Assembly: GCA_025353725.1 (NCBI GenBank) | Contig: JANXOF010000085.1 | Span: 1-45,078 of the forward strand | DNA from: Polyangiaceae bacterium | Lineage (GTDB): Bacteria; Myxococcota_A; Polyangia; Polyangiales; Polyangiaceae | Direction of reading: 5' to 3' | DNA length: 45,078 bases | Part shown: piece after piece, positions 18,624-26,457 of the stretch | How positions within the stretch are numbered: the first letter of the stretch is position 1 | Layout of the letters: each line of letters opens with the position of its first letter | Made by a program: the position numbers and the translations under genes | The notes under the pieces: model-generated | The model's input: only the letters and a program-made list of their open reading frames with translations | What the model was told of the DNA's origin: nothing | The model's database searches: none

Positions 18624-19232
18624 CTAGCGCGTCCACCGAGTTCGGTGTCCTTCGAGCGTAGGCGACGAGCCTGACTTCGTACATTTTGAATCATCCACCG
18701 TAACGGTGATGGCATCGAGCAACTCATATTCGTCGAATCCTTCGAGCTTAATGAACACGCGTGTCAACGCGGGGATAAAGTCCTGTTCGGGTAAAGAGAT
18801 GTCTCCGACCCGCTGATAGTCACTCGTGCCCCACTTGTCCGATGGCCATATCGGAATGACGCTTTGGCGCCTAACGCACGAGCCTTTTTGAATAGTTACC
18901 GGAAATAGAGTATCGTTGTGCCATGCCGTAACCACGGGTGCGTACTTGTCCACTTTGCGATGGTCTGAAGCTCGCGCACCTTCGCACTCGCCGGGGGCGT
19001 CAAACGCGAGTTTACTTGCATTCCCGACAGTAGCTTTGAAGAAGCCACCGTTGCATTCCGCAAGCACTTTGGCCCCTATCGGGAAGCGGTCCCACTCCAT
19101 ACGACTTATCTCGGTTTCTTGGGGGTCGTTCAAGGGCTCTGAAGCACACCCCTGCGTGGACAGCGCGACCGCGCCCACGGAGAAGAAAACAAAGACACGG
19201 CACCTCAGAAAGGCGCTGCTTAGAAGACTCAT
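18624..19232 (-). CDS. Lipoprotein, unknown function
   Basis: A 202-residue protein with a lipoprotein signal (MSLLSSAFLRCRVFVFFSVG, then ALSTQGC). The rest is a single beta-rich domain without family resemblance that I can name. It includes WDRFPIGAKVLAECNGG, TVGNASKLAFDAPGEC and WHNDTLFPVTIQKGSC. Cysteines come in several positions suited to disulfides. Base composition here is visibly lower in GC than in neighbours, which would fit recent acquisition together with the relic that follows at 19.2-19.7 kb. The ATG at 19232 is chosen because the signal peptide begins there; the frame is open upstream to 19328. Confidence 0.75.
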   Translation of the reverse strand: MSLLSSAFLRCRVFVFFSVGAVALSTQGCASEPLNDPQETEISRMEWDRFPIGAKVLAECNGGFFKATVGNASKLAFDAPGECEGARASDHRKVDKYAPVVTAWHNDTLFPVTIQKGSCVRRQSVIPIWPSDKWGTSDYQRVGDISLPEQDFIPALTRVFIKLEGFDEYELLDAITVTVDDSKCTKSGSSPTLEGHRTRWTR

Positions 19233-19559
19233 ATAAAGTGGGATCATGTAGTATATGTCAGCAATTCGTATGCCGGGCGAAATGCGCGCTAGTGCGCGCA
19301 CCTCGTACGCCGTGGGCGAACCAGCCAACGATTCGGCTGGATCTTAGGATCCATTCGAGAGCCAACATGGGGGGACAGGCCGAGCCGTTTGTCTTCGACG
19401 ATGCTTTCGACCGCTCGTTGCTCGTTTCATTAGGCAACACTTGCGTACGAGGTACGCGCCGCATCGATCGCGGACTTTATTGAGATGACAAAGAAAGCCA
19501 GTAGACCAAAGGACATTGAAGGCGTTTGTTCCCTCCGCGCGATTGCGGAAGAGCGATGA
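19233..19559 (+). pseudogene. Frameshifted, 5'-truncated nucleotidyltransferase-like gene
   Basis: Two adjacent frames together read PTIRLDLRIHSRANM, PFVFDDAFDRSLLV and, in the next frame, RAASIADFIEMTKKASRPKD followed by IEGVCSLRAIAEER and a TGA at 19557-19559. This resembles the C-terminus of nucleotidyltransferase-like (AbiEii / DUF6036-type) proteins, where a sequence like sleDLIxmKxxAGRPKDLxDvxAL is diagnostic. One extra G around 19451-19452 breaks the frame; removing it joins the parts. The N-terminal nucleotidyltransferase signature is absent, so the gene is truncated as well. The stop overlaps the start of the next small gene (ATGA), as in an intact operon. Confidence 0.6.
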
Positions 19560-19726
19560 CAGCGCCGCAAAACGGTTGGGAGCAACACGAGCGCGCGCAG
19601 CGCCAAGCGTGGCTAGCACTGACCCCAGCACAGCGACTGAGATGGTTGTGGAGTGCCAAGTTGTTCGCCGCGCACGCGGCGGAAGCCGGGCTGACGCGCA
19701 AACGGGTTCCGAAGGCAGGGCTGTAA
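19556..19726 (+). CDS. Small partner protein of the nucleotidyltransferase-like gene
   Basis: A 56-residue protein starting MTAPQNGWEQHERAQRQAWL, followed by LTPAQRLRWLWSAKLFAAHA. The pattern of an H(R/E)xxQxRAWLxLTPAQRLxWLwxAK segment is what I recall for a small conserved protein often encoded directly after nucleotidyltransferase-like genes. The ATG overlaps the preceding TGA (ATGA), with GGAAGA as ribosome binding site just upstream. It is intact while its upstream partner is broken. The function is unknown; a toxin-antitoxin-like or defence role is only suggested by the family of its neighbour. Confidence 0.65.
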   Translation: MTAPQNGWEQHERAQRQAWLALTPAQRLRWLWSAKLFAAHAAEAGLTRKRVPKAGL

Positions 19727-19864
19727 CCACAGCAAAGCGCGGACGCGTTTTGGCCTGCTCGCATTGCGAAATGGTGCGCTGCGACAGGGCGGCGTTCGCG
19801 GCGAGGCATGCCTCGCCGCGCGGCCTCTTGTCGGTCGCGAGAAGGCGGGGTAAGCGTCTCGCCC

Positions 19865-20986
19865 ATGAAGCGTGCGCTAGCAGGGTCGGTCGTCCTCCTT
19901 TCTCTTCTTTCTCTCGTGGCCTGCGGTAGCGACCCACCGCCTCCCGCGGTTGCGCCGGTCGTTGCAACGCCGGAGCCCGTCGTTGAGGCAAAGCCCGTCG
20001 AGGCCCCGAAAGCCGAGCCCACGGCGGAGGAGAAGAAGAAGGCCGCGCAGCTCGAGGCCCTCGCCAAAGACCGCGCCGAGATGGAGGCCGCGAACAAGGC
20101 CGAACTCGCGCGCTGGACGCCCGAGCTCCGCGCCGAGGCGAAGGCGCTCGCCGACAAGACGTTTCCCTCAGGCAAAGCGGCTATCCAAGCGGCGATGGCC
20201 TTGAAGGCTCGTCGACCGGGCGATGCCGCGCGTGACAAGTACCGTCACCCCGCAGAAACCCTCGACTTCGCGGGCTTCAAGCCCGGAATGACGGTGCTCG
20301 AGTTTGGCCCGGGCGAGGGTTGGTACACCGAGTTGCTCGCGCCCGCACTCGCGAAGAAGGGGAAGCTTCTCGTGACGAACACGGACCCAAGTGGCCCTGC
20401 CGACTCGCGGAGCACGCTCAACGGCCAGGGCTTCAAGATGATGCTCGAGACGTCGCCCGAGCTCTACGGGAAGGCCGAGACGGTCATCATTGATGGCAAA
20501 ACCCCCAAGCTGCCCCAAGAGGGCACCGTCGACATGGTCGTTCTCTTTCGCGAGCTGCACGGGATGGTGCAGAAAAACCGTATGGGCGAATGGCTCGGCG
20601 AGGTCCACAAAGCGCTCAAGCCGGGCGGCGTCGTCGTCGTCGAGCAGCACCGCGCGAAGCCCGATGCGAAGCCCGAAGAGAGCGCGAAACTCGGCTATCT
20701 CCCCGAAAAATGGGTCATCGAGAAGATCGAGGCTGCAGGCTTCAAGCTCGCTGGAAAGTCGGAGGTCAACGCGAATCCGAAAGACACGAAGGATTACGCC
20801 GACGGCGTGTGGACACTGCCGCCCGCGTTCAAGCTCGGCGAAAAGGACCACGCGAAGTACGCCGCGATCGGTGAGAGCGATCGCATGACCCTCAAGTTCA
20901 CCAAGGTTGCGGCGAAGGCTGCGGCGCCGGCGGCGATGAAGCCCGCAACGCCCGCAACGCCCGCAACGCCCGCCAAGAAGCCCTAA
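19865..20986 (+). CDS. Lipid-anchored class I SAM-dependent methyltransferase (COG4798-like)
   Basis: A 373-residue protein with a lipoprotein signal (MKRALAGSVVLLSLLSLVAC, Cys20). A Pro/Ala/Lys-rich and helical linker (about 21-115) leads to a methyltransferase domain. SAM-binding motif I is TVLEFGPGEGWYTE, followed by VTNTDP, a DMVVLFRELH segment and LKPGGVVVVEQHRA. A C-terminal stretch DGVWTLPPAF matches COG4798, a group of predicted methyltransferases that often carry export signals. The C-terminus ends in the tandem ATPATPATPA. The start ATG at 19865 fits the signal peptide. The substrate is unknown. An exported SAM enzyme is odd because SAM is cytoplasmic. Confidence 0.85.
   Translation: MKRALAGSVVLLSLLSLVACGSDPPPPAVAPVVATPEPVVEAKPVEAPKAEPTAEEKKKAAQLEALAKDRAEMEAANKAELARWTPELRAEAKALADKTFPSGKAAIQAAMALKARRPGDAARDKYRHPAETLDFAGFKPGMTVLEFGPGEGWYTELLAPALAKKGKLLVTNTDPSGPADSRSTLNGQGFKMMLETSPELYGKAETVIIDGKTPKLPQEGTVDMVVLFRELHGMVQKNRMGEWLGEVHKALKPGGVVVVEQHRAKPDAKPEESAKLGYLPEKWVIEKIEAAGFKLAGKSEVNANPKDTKDYADGVWTLPPAFKLGEKDHAKYAAIGESDRMTLKFTKVAAKAAAPAAMKPATPATPATPAKKP
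20942..20968 (+). repeat. Tandem 9-base repeat, three copies
   Basis: The unit CCCGCAACG repeats three times exactly, encoding the ATP-type ATPATPATP run near the C-terminus of the methyltransferase. A degenerate fourth copy follows. This is a slippage-prone tract, in frame. Confidence 0.9.
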
Positions 20987-21019
20987 GCCCTCGTAGCGAC
21001 TCGCCTTCGGGCTACAACC

Positions 21020-21063
21020 CGCCCTGCGACCCGAGATGCTCAATCCGGGACGCAGGGCGTTTT
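21020..21063 (+). terminator. Rho-independent terminator
   Basis: A 14-base stem (CGCCCTGCG, then A, then CCCG at 21020-21033) pairs with 21046-21059 with a single mismatch. The loop is 12 bases and TTTT follows at 21060-21063. It lies between the methyltransferase stop and the convergent gene ending at 21072 and should stop the plus-strand transcript. The minus-strand side lacks a T run. Confidence 0.8.
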
Positions 21064-21071
21064 CGCTTCCG

Positions 21072-21896
21072 TCAACGGTGGGGTCTCGGCGAAGCACACG
21101 CCAATGCGACAAGGTGCGCCAGGAGGTCCGTGTGGTCGGCGGACGACGCCGATACGATGCGATGCGGTCCCGCGCCTGCGACGCGAACCCTGTCTACGTG
21201 CGGGCGTGGCGCAAGCAAGCGTTCGTCGAACGGCGCGTGAACGGCATGTTCGCGTAGCTTACGGACAAGCGTGCTGAAGTTTTCTCGTTGCGACGGCCGG
21301 AGGTCGGAACCCAGCGCCGCATAACGCAACGTGGAGAGCCGAAGGAGAAGCGGCGTGCCGCCCCGTCGAAAGACGTAGAGCACCGGCTCACGTTCCTCGA
21401 TGCTCTGTGTCTTCGTGTTCGCCACTTTCTTCGTCAGCATCAAGCCTCCCGACATCGCCGCGCGCCCGAGCGACAAGGTACGCGCCGAGGTCGTCTCGCT
21501 TTGGTCTTCGCGGGTGCGGTGGGTCGCTCGGACGAGGGCACAGACCTCGCTCCAAGGCACGCGCTCTTCGCGCTCGTCGCGCTCGTCGGTCGCGTTGCCG
21601 GGCATCAAAACAAACGCGTCGGGCTCGAGCCGAAACGCACGAATATGAACCATCGCCGCGGAACGCACGACCGCGTTCGCGTCGCACGCCACGGCGTCAT
21701 GCCCACGCGCACGGAGCTGCGCAAGAACGCGGAGCGCGCGTTCCCTCTCGTTCGTTTGAAGGAGCAGTGCCGGACTCGGTGCGCGAAGGAGAAGCGCGGT
21801 CTCGTACGTCGTCGCGCCAAGGCCAAGATCAACCGTGAGGGCGCGCGCCTCTTCTTCAACCGTCGTGCGAAGCGCCAACAGTGCGACGAGGAACAT
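21072..21896 (-). CDS. Unknown conserved protein
   Basis: A 274-residue protein starting MFLVALLALRTTVEEEARAL. The first half (to about residue 90) has an alpha/beta pattern, with RALRVLAQLRARGHDAVACD. A later segment (EPVLYVFRRGGTPLLLRLST) is beta-rich, followed by a charged helical tail. No signal peptide is clear; the first hydrophobic residues look like a buried strand. The ATG at 21896 is chosen over upstream alternatives because the folded sequence begins there. I recognise no family. It is convergent with the methyltransferase gene. Confidence 0.7.
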   Translation of the reverse strand: MFLVALLALRTTVEEEARALTVDLGLGATTYETALLLRAPSPALLLQTNERERALRVLAQLRARGHDAVACDANAVVRSAAMVHIRAFRLEPDAFVLMPGNATDERDEREERVPWSEVCALVRATHRTREDQSETTSARTLSLGRAAMSGGLMLTKKVANTKTQSIEEREPVLYVFRRGGTPLLLRLSTLRYAALGSDLRPSQRENFSTLVRKLREHAVHAPFDERLLAPRPHVDRVRVAGAGPHRIVSASSADHTDLLAHLVALACASPRPHR

Positions 21897-22054
21897 CGCT
21901 CGAGGATACCGCCCGCCATGTCCAGACACGTCCGTGTCGCGCACCCTCAAAAATAAAAATCGACATCCCTCGGTGATCCTTCTTCGCGCCGCAGTCCCCT
22001 AAGAGATTGAACCTGGGGTTTGCCAGGAAGCCCTCACACACTGCAGGAGTCGCT

Positions 22055-22777
22055 ATGGCCCGTTCTTCGATTACGATCGCCGCTTTCTTCTCGCTCGCCG
22101 CCGTGGCCGCGTGCACGGCCGGCACGGCAACGACCGAGGACGCGACGTCCGAACAGCAACAAGCCCTCACCGAGGCGACGGCCAGCGCCGACGACGCCAA
22201 GGCGACGGCGACCGTCTGCTTTGCGACGTTCGAAAGCTGCAAGACGGCCACTGCCGCCGACGTGTCGGCCTGTAAAACAGCCCTCCACGCGTGCCTCCCC
22301 GCGGAGGCTCACCCAGGCCCGCATTGCGGTCCGCCGCGCGGCAAAGGAAAGGGAAATCCGAACGGCCCGAACTGCGACGGTGCGTCCAAAGGCCGGGGCG
22401 ACGCGGGCCCCGAAAAGGATGACCGCGAAGGTCGCGAGGGTCCGCCTCCCGACGGCGAAGCCAGCGGCGACAGGCCCGCCCCCGCAGGCAGCGCGTCAAG
22501 CCGCGACGGCGACCCCAAGGGCCCACCGGGTGCGCCCGGAGGCCACGAGCGCGACGGCGGCCCCGACGAGAAGGACGAAGGCGCGAAGGGGAAAGAGCCA
22601 GGCTTTTGCAAGCGCATGCACCTCCCTGCGACCCCTGCCTTCAAGGCGTGCCGCGACGCGCTCGACACGTGCGTAGTCGGGGGATCCGACCGTAAGACGT
22701 GTTTCGAGGCGCATCACGCGTGCGTAAAGGCGGCATTCGAGGCCGCTGCCGCGGCGCCCCCCCCGGCTTCGCCGTGA
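22055..22777 (+). CDS. Lipoprotein with collagen-like low-complexity linker and two Cys domains
   Basis: A 240-residue lipoprotein, signal ending FFSLAAVAAC (Cys20). The N-terminal domain (about 35-88) has four cysteines spaced as in CFATFESCKTA and ACKTALHAC. The middle (about 88-185) is Gly/Pro/Asp/Lys rich, like collagen-type linkers (GPPRGKGKGNPNGPN). The C-terminal domain repeats the cysteine pattern: FCKRMHL, ACRDALDTC, TCFEAHHAC. The two ends are thus similar four-cysteine helical modules linked by a flexible rod. A ribosome binding site AGGAG lies at 22045-22049. Unknown function; a surface or matrix role is inferred. Confidence 0.82.
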   Translation: MARSSITIAAFFSLAAVAACTAGTATTEDATSEQQQALTEATASADDAKATATVCFATFESCKTATAADVSACKTALHACLPAEAHPGPHCGPPRGKGKGNPNGPNCDGASKGRGDAGPEKDDREGREGPPPDGEASGDRPAPAGSASSRDGDPKGPPGAPGGHERDGGPDEKDEGAKGKEPGFCKRMHLPATPAFKACRDALDTCVVGGSDRKTCFEAHHACVKAAFEAAAAAPPPASP

Positions 22778-22901
22778 GCTGACCGACCACGGCGCAAAGC
22801 GTCGCCGGAGACGGATCAGAAATCCTCGTGAAGCTGAAGGTCTCGTGGGCCTGCAATCCACCTACGAGACCGTCGGGTGTCGGAACCGAGAGCTCCATCT
22901 G

Positions 22902-22936
22902 ACGTCGGTGCGCTTGCGTGCCGACGTTTCCTTTTT
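22902..22936 (+). terminator. Rho-independent terminator
   Basis: A 12-base stem (22902-22913 with 22916-22927, two G-T wobbles, two-base loop) is followed by TTCCTTTTT. It sits 125 bases after the collagen-linker lipoprotein and just before the convergent Kazal gene ends, so it ends the plus-strand transcript. Confidence 0.65.
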
Positions 22937-22938
22937 GT

Positions 22939-23589
22939 CTAAGGGCACGCACGCGCGCGCCGATGGGGCCTGCCGGAACGGATGGCCTCGCAGGTGGTAA
23001 TGCAGGGTGAAGGCCTCGCGCCACATGCCTCCCAGCGATCTGGACTTCGGATGTCCGTGCATACTGCAGGCAAAGCCCAACACGTGCCCGGCACGTCACG
23101 CGCACACGTCGTCGCGGAGTCAGACGAGGGCAGAAGGCGCGCGCAGAACGTACCCGACGGACACCCGGAAGAAACGTCAGGTGCGCGGCCGCCCTCTTCG
23201 TCGCGCCACGGGTCGGGCCTACCTCCACACGGCGGCGAGCGACCGGCGCATTCTCCGGGCGTCGCCGCGGTAATTCCTGAAGCTCGGCGGAGGCAGTCGT
23301 TCCAATAAGTCACGCCGTCGCATCCACAGACGGGCGACGCCGATTCCTCACACACCACGGGAAGGAGAGCGCACGATCCTCCCACGTCCTCGCAGCGCGC
23401 ACGCGCGCAGAACGCTGTGGTGGGGCATTCGCCGCGCTCGGTGCAGCGCCGCGCGTCGACGGCGGGAAGTCCCGCCTCGAGCGTATCGGGTACGGTGGCA
23501 AGGAGGAGCGACTCGTTCGCGCAAGCCTGAGCCAACGGCAGCAGGAATGCCGACAGCGCGCTCGTGGCAATCGCGAACCGTAAGGTCAC
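22939..23589 (-). CDS. Kazal-domain lipoprotein (last gene of the sigma operon)
   Basis: A 216-residue lipoprotein, signal MTLRFAIATSALSAFLLPLA followed by QAC (Cys23). After a short Cys-rich part (RRCTERGECPTTAFCARARC) comes a Kazal-type inhibitor motif at about residues 73-113, containing PVCGCDGVTYWNDC and PGEC. A second Cys cluster (GCPSGTFCARL and PGTCWALPAVC) follows and looks like another, degenerate Kazal or WAP-like module. Kazal domains typically inhibit serine proteases; inhibition is inferred only. The start overlaps the preceding gene's stop by four bases (ATGA). Confidence 0.82.
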   Translation of the reverse strand: MTLRFAIATSALSAFLLPLAQACANESLLLATVPDTLEAGLPAVDARRCTERGECPTTAFCARARCEDVGGSCALLPVVCEESASPVCGCDGVTYWNDCLRRASGITAATPGECAGRSPPCGGRPDPWRDEEGGRAPDVSSGCPSGTFCARLLPSSDSATTCARDVPGTCWALPAVCTDIRSPDRWEACGARPSPCITTCEAIRSGRPHRRARACP

Positions 23590-24791
23590 GGTGCGGCCTC
23601 ACGCGGCCCGAAGACGGCGTCGCCCAGCGCCGCAAACGTGATGCCCAGCATCGTCATGAGCCGAATGCGCGAGGGCAGAAAAACGTCCGACACAAGGCCG
23701 CGATCCGACGCCACAATCCAACGGCGTGACGCGAGGTCGATGTCAGCCCCCACGCTGAGCGAGAGCGCCGTGCCGCGGGTGAGCGGGATATGAGCTACCG
23801 CCTTCGTCAAAGCGAGCGGGTCCAAGCGACTCGTCGCCGCAGCGAGTCGCCCGACGGGCAAGACGTCGGAACGCGGCTCAACCGTCAACGCGTCAACGCC
23901 TACGCCGGCCGCGACATCCAGCGCAAAGGAGGCACGCTGAATGAGTTCGAGGGCGACAGCCGCGCGGAACGCCGAGACGCTGACATGCGCACGGACGACC
24001 TCGGAGCCGACCTCAAACGGAACGACGTAATGGGCAGAACCGTGGATGGAAGGTCGCAAGCCTCGACGGTGCACGAGTCCAATATCGCAGCCCATGCGCG
24101 CAATCACCCCCGCGCCTCGCGCGTACGAGCTCACGCCCGCTTCGGGGGATAGCTCGAGCGCCCACGCTGACGGTAACGATGGGGCGGGTGGAACCAACAC
24201 GTCGAGCGGCACGTGGCTGGTCGGGTTCAAGCGGCGCGAAGCTAGAAGAGCGGGCGAGACAGGCACGGTCGCGGTCGGCGCTGAAATTCCGGCCTGCGCT
24301 TCGACCTCGAGGGCAACGTCGCGCTCACGCAGGAGCATCGGCTCGAGCGCTGCCTGAACGATGTGCGCGAGCTCTTCGCTCTCGACGGAGGCGGAAGCGT
24401 TTCGGCCTACCGTCCGGTGAAGCGAAACACTGCCCGTCGCGCCATCGACGACGCTCACGACGGCGCGCGCAGGGTCTCGCAAATCCACTGTGACGCGCGC
24501 GAGCAACGACGGCCCCCATGTGCCCGGCGTGGCAGCACGTTCGGGCTCGGAGCCGAAACTCTGACGGCTCTCCATCAAAAGCGCCAAGCGCCCAAGGAGC
24601 TCACGCAGACTGTCCTCGAGACGAGACCCGTCGCGGCCCGCGACCCTCACCTCGACCGTGCGTCGCGCGCGCGCCGATGCGCCAAGCTGCGCCGACGCGG
24701 GCCGTTCCTGTCTCGCGCTTTCGAGTACAGCGACGCCAATTGCGAGCGCAAGTCGAACGGCGCGCGCCACGCGCCACGCACCACGCGTCAC
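23586..24791 (-). CDS. Exported protein with probable beta-barrel C-terminus (third gene of the sigma operon)
   Basis: A 401-residue protein with a signal peptide (MTRGAWRVARAVRLALAIGV onward to the SAQ cleavage region). The middle (about 40-185) is an alpha/beta region with VEVRVAG and RAVVSVVDGATGSVSLHRTV. The last part (about 205-401) has repeated alternating hydrophobic strands (GSAHYVVPFEV, RASFALDVAAGVGVDAL, GTALSLSVGADIDLASRR), consistent with a small outer-membrane barrel. The start is a GTG at 24791 whose bases overlap the upstream TGA (GTGA), so translation is coupled to the anti-sigma gene. No family name is certain. Confidence 0.75.
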   Translation of the reverse strand: MTRGAWRVARAVRLALAIGVAVLESARQERPASAQLGASARARRTVEVRVAGRDGSRLEDSLRELLGRLALLMESRQSFGSEPERAATPGTWGPSLLARVTVDLRDPARAVVSVVDGATGSVSLHRTVGRNASASVESEELAHIVQAALEPMLLRERDVALEVEAQAGISAPTATVPVSPALLASRRLNPTSHVPLDVLVPPAPSLPSAWALELSPEAGVSSYARGAGVIARMGCDIGLVHRRGLRPSIHGSAHYVVPFEVGSEVVRAHVSVSAFRAAVALELIQRASFALDVAAGVGVDALTVEPRSDVLPVGRLAAATSRLDPLALTKAVAHIPLTRGTALSLSVGADIDLASRRWIVASDRGLVSDVFLPSRIRLMTMLGITFAALGDAVFGPREAAP

Positions 24792-25834
24792 CGGAACGCT
24801 AATTTTCCAACGCGAACGCGAGCATGCGCCGCGTACGGCGTTCGTGGGTAGGCGGCCAAAAGCGTCGACCACGCCTGCGACTCGGCTTCTCCGTTGCCGA
24901 GCTTCTCAAGCGCGGAGGCTCGACCTGCCATCGTCTCTTCGTGGAGCTCCATCGCCCCCGTAGCCAGGTACGCGTCGAAGCGCGCGAGAGCGTGAACCGC
25001 GTCACCGTGATCGAGGAGGAGTTTCCCCGTCGTGGCCTTGGAGATCTGCGCCTCACGGCTCGCCGGAAACCGACGCTCCAAAAGGTCATAGCGCGCGAGC
25101 GCGGACTCCACATCACCCGACCGACGCGACGCATTGGCCACATCAAAGAGCTCCGAAGCCGTCGTCCCGGAAGCGGCCACAACGCGAGCGATTCGAACAT
25201 CCGCCACCGGCTTTGGCGCAGAAGCCACCGCGAGGATGGGCACCGCGTCCCTTGGTACCTCGAGGATCGGAAGTGGCGGCTCCTCCACGAGGACCATCGG
25301 GGCCTTCGCTACCGCCGTCGCGGTCGCGACAACACGCGACGAGGGTCGAGCCGCAGCTGCGTGCGTCACCTCTTGCACCGAAGCGGCGAGGCTTTGCCAC
25401 ACGCGCGTCGTGGCCGTTGCTGCCCCCGCGACGCCCGCGGCAAGAACCGCAGCGGCAAAGAGCAAAGTGACCATCGTACGGCGCGGGCGACGGCGCGTCC
25501 GTGGAACGACGTCGAGATCGTCCTCTACGAGAGACTCGACGGCTGTAGGTCTTTCCGCGACGAGCGAAGGCGCCGCTTCCCTGACGGCTTGGGTAACGTC
25601 GCAAGCCGCATCCGTGCGAAGGGGAGCGAGCGCGCCCGCCACCAACCCCAGGATCGCAGAGGGGCGATCATCACCCTCGAGTTCGTCCGCGAAATCGAGA
25701 CGCATCGCTTGCTCGGCCCGACACGCCGTACACCGCGCGAGGTGCGCGTCGAGGCGAACGCGTTCGCCTTGGCTAAGCGCGCCGCGGGCAGCTCTATCGA
25801 GAAGTTCTTCAGGATGGAGGTCGATAACATTCAT
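24788..25834 (-). CDS. Anti-sigma factor with zinc-finger motif, membrane helix and TPR-like tail
   Basis: A 348-residue protein. The N-terminus has the zinc-binding HxxxCxxC motif (HLARCTAC: His31, Cys35, Cys38) of ZAS-type anti-sigma factors. A single membrane helix follows at about 121-140, after RTRRRPRRT. The periplasmic part has an Ala/Val/Pro-rich linker, then helical repeats (SGDVESALARYDLLERRFPA, then LLAAYPRTPYAAHARVRVG) resembling TPR/YbgF modules. It should hold the ECF sigma factor at the membrane and sense an envelope signal. Start ATG 25834 overlaps the sigma gene's stop (ATGA). Confidence 0.87.
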   Translation of the reverse strand: MNVIDLHPEELLDRAARGALSQGERVRLDAHLARCTACRAEQAMRLDFADELEGDDRPSAILGLVAGALAPLRTDAACDVTQAVREAAPSLVAERPTAVESLVEDDLDVVPRTRRRPRRTMVTLLFAAAVLAAGVAGAATATTRVWQSLAASVQEVTHAAAARPSSRVVATATAVAKAPMVLVEEPPLPILEVPRDAVPILAVASAPKPVADVRIARVVAASGTTASELFDVANASRRSGDVESALARYDLLERRFPASREAQISKATTGKLLLDHGDAVHALARFDAYLATGAMELHEETMAGRASALEKLGNGEAESQAWSTLLAAYPRTPYAAHARVRVGKLAFR

Positions 25835-26457
25835 GAGTCCACTCCCAACAGCGCGACGAGGCCCGGTTGACTCTCGATCGTTCGGCGTAACGATTCTTTC
25901 GCGAGTCGAAGGCGACTACGGACCGTATTCAGCGGCGCGCCGCTCTGCGCGGCGATCTCCTCGAGCGACCACCCGAGCACAACGCGCATGGCGAGCGCCT
26001 CCGCCTGTTCCGGAGGGAGATCTGCTAGCAGTTCGCGAAGGACCTCTTTCCGACGCTCTGACGCGAGTTCGTCCCCCGGTTCGCCATCGGTTGCGGCGAC
26101 GGAATCCGTGTCGGTTCCGGCGTCGCGTCGCGCTTGCTCGACGCGACCACGACGCCGCGCGGCGATGGCGGTACGTACGGCAATGGTGGTGGCATAGCTT
26201 GCCGGGTCGCAGTCGCCGCGAAACGCGGGAAGCGCCTGAATGAATGCAATGAGCGCGTGTTGCGCGACGTCGTCGACATCAGGATGGCGACTCCCGAGAA
26301 CCGCACGCGCGACGCGAAGCACACGCGCCCCCACGCGCCGAAGGAGTTGACTCGTCGCCGCGGCATCACCTGCCGCGGCCTGACGCGCCAGAGCGATCGC
26401 GGCGAGAGCCTCCGTACTCGGAAGCCTCGTCGGTTCGTGTGCGTATTCCGTGGCCAA
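25831..26457 (-). CDS. ECF-family RNA polymerase sigma factor
   Basis: A 208-residue sigma factor. Region 2 includes DVDDVAQHALIAFIQALPAF and YATTIAVRTAIA. Region 4 has LPPEQAEALAMRVVLGWSLE followed by IAAQSGAPLNTVRSRLRLAK. The linker carries an acidic insert. It likely transcribes this operon and other targets. The start is uncertain: the frame opens after a TGA upstream with only TTG at 26457 as a common start, and GGAGG lies 16 bases too far away. It is the first gene of four overlapping minus-strand genes (sigma, anti-sigma, barrel, Kazal). Confidence 0.9.
   Translation of the reverse strand: MATEYAHEPTRLPSTEALAAIALARQAAAGDAAATSQLLRRVGARVLRVARAVLGSRHPDVDDVAQHALIAFIQALPAFRGDCDPASYATTIAVRTAIAARRRGRVEQARRDAGTDTDSVAATDGEPGDELASERRKEVLRELLADLPPEQAEALAMRVVLGWSLEEIAAQSGAPLNTVRSRLRLAKESLRRTIESQPGLVALLGVDS

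Noticed and set aside
20942-20968. Tandem nine-base repeat as a regulatory or CRISPR-like element
   Set aside because: It is inside the methyltransferase coding region and simply encodes an ATP-type peptide repeat.
20168-21112. 314-codon minus-strand frame opposite the methyltransferase
   Set aside because: Antisense of a clear methyltransferase gene; the predicted protein has no recognisable motif and crosses the terminator at 21020-21063.
24824-26243. Two plus-strand frames of about 350-370 codons opposite the sigma/anti-sigma genes
   Set aside because: Antisense of genes with clear zinc-finger and sigma motifs. The translations are Arg-rich and lack conserved patterns.
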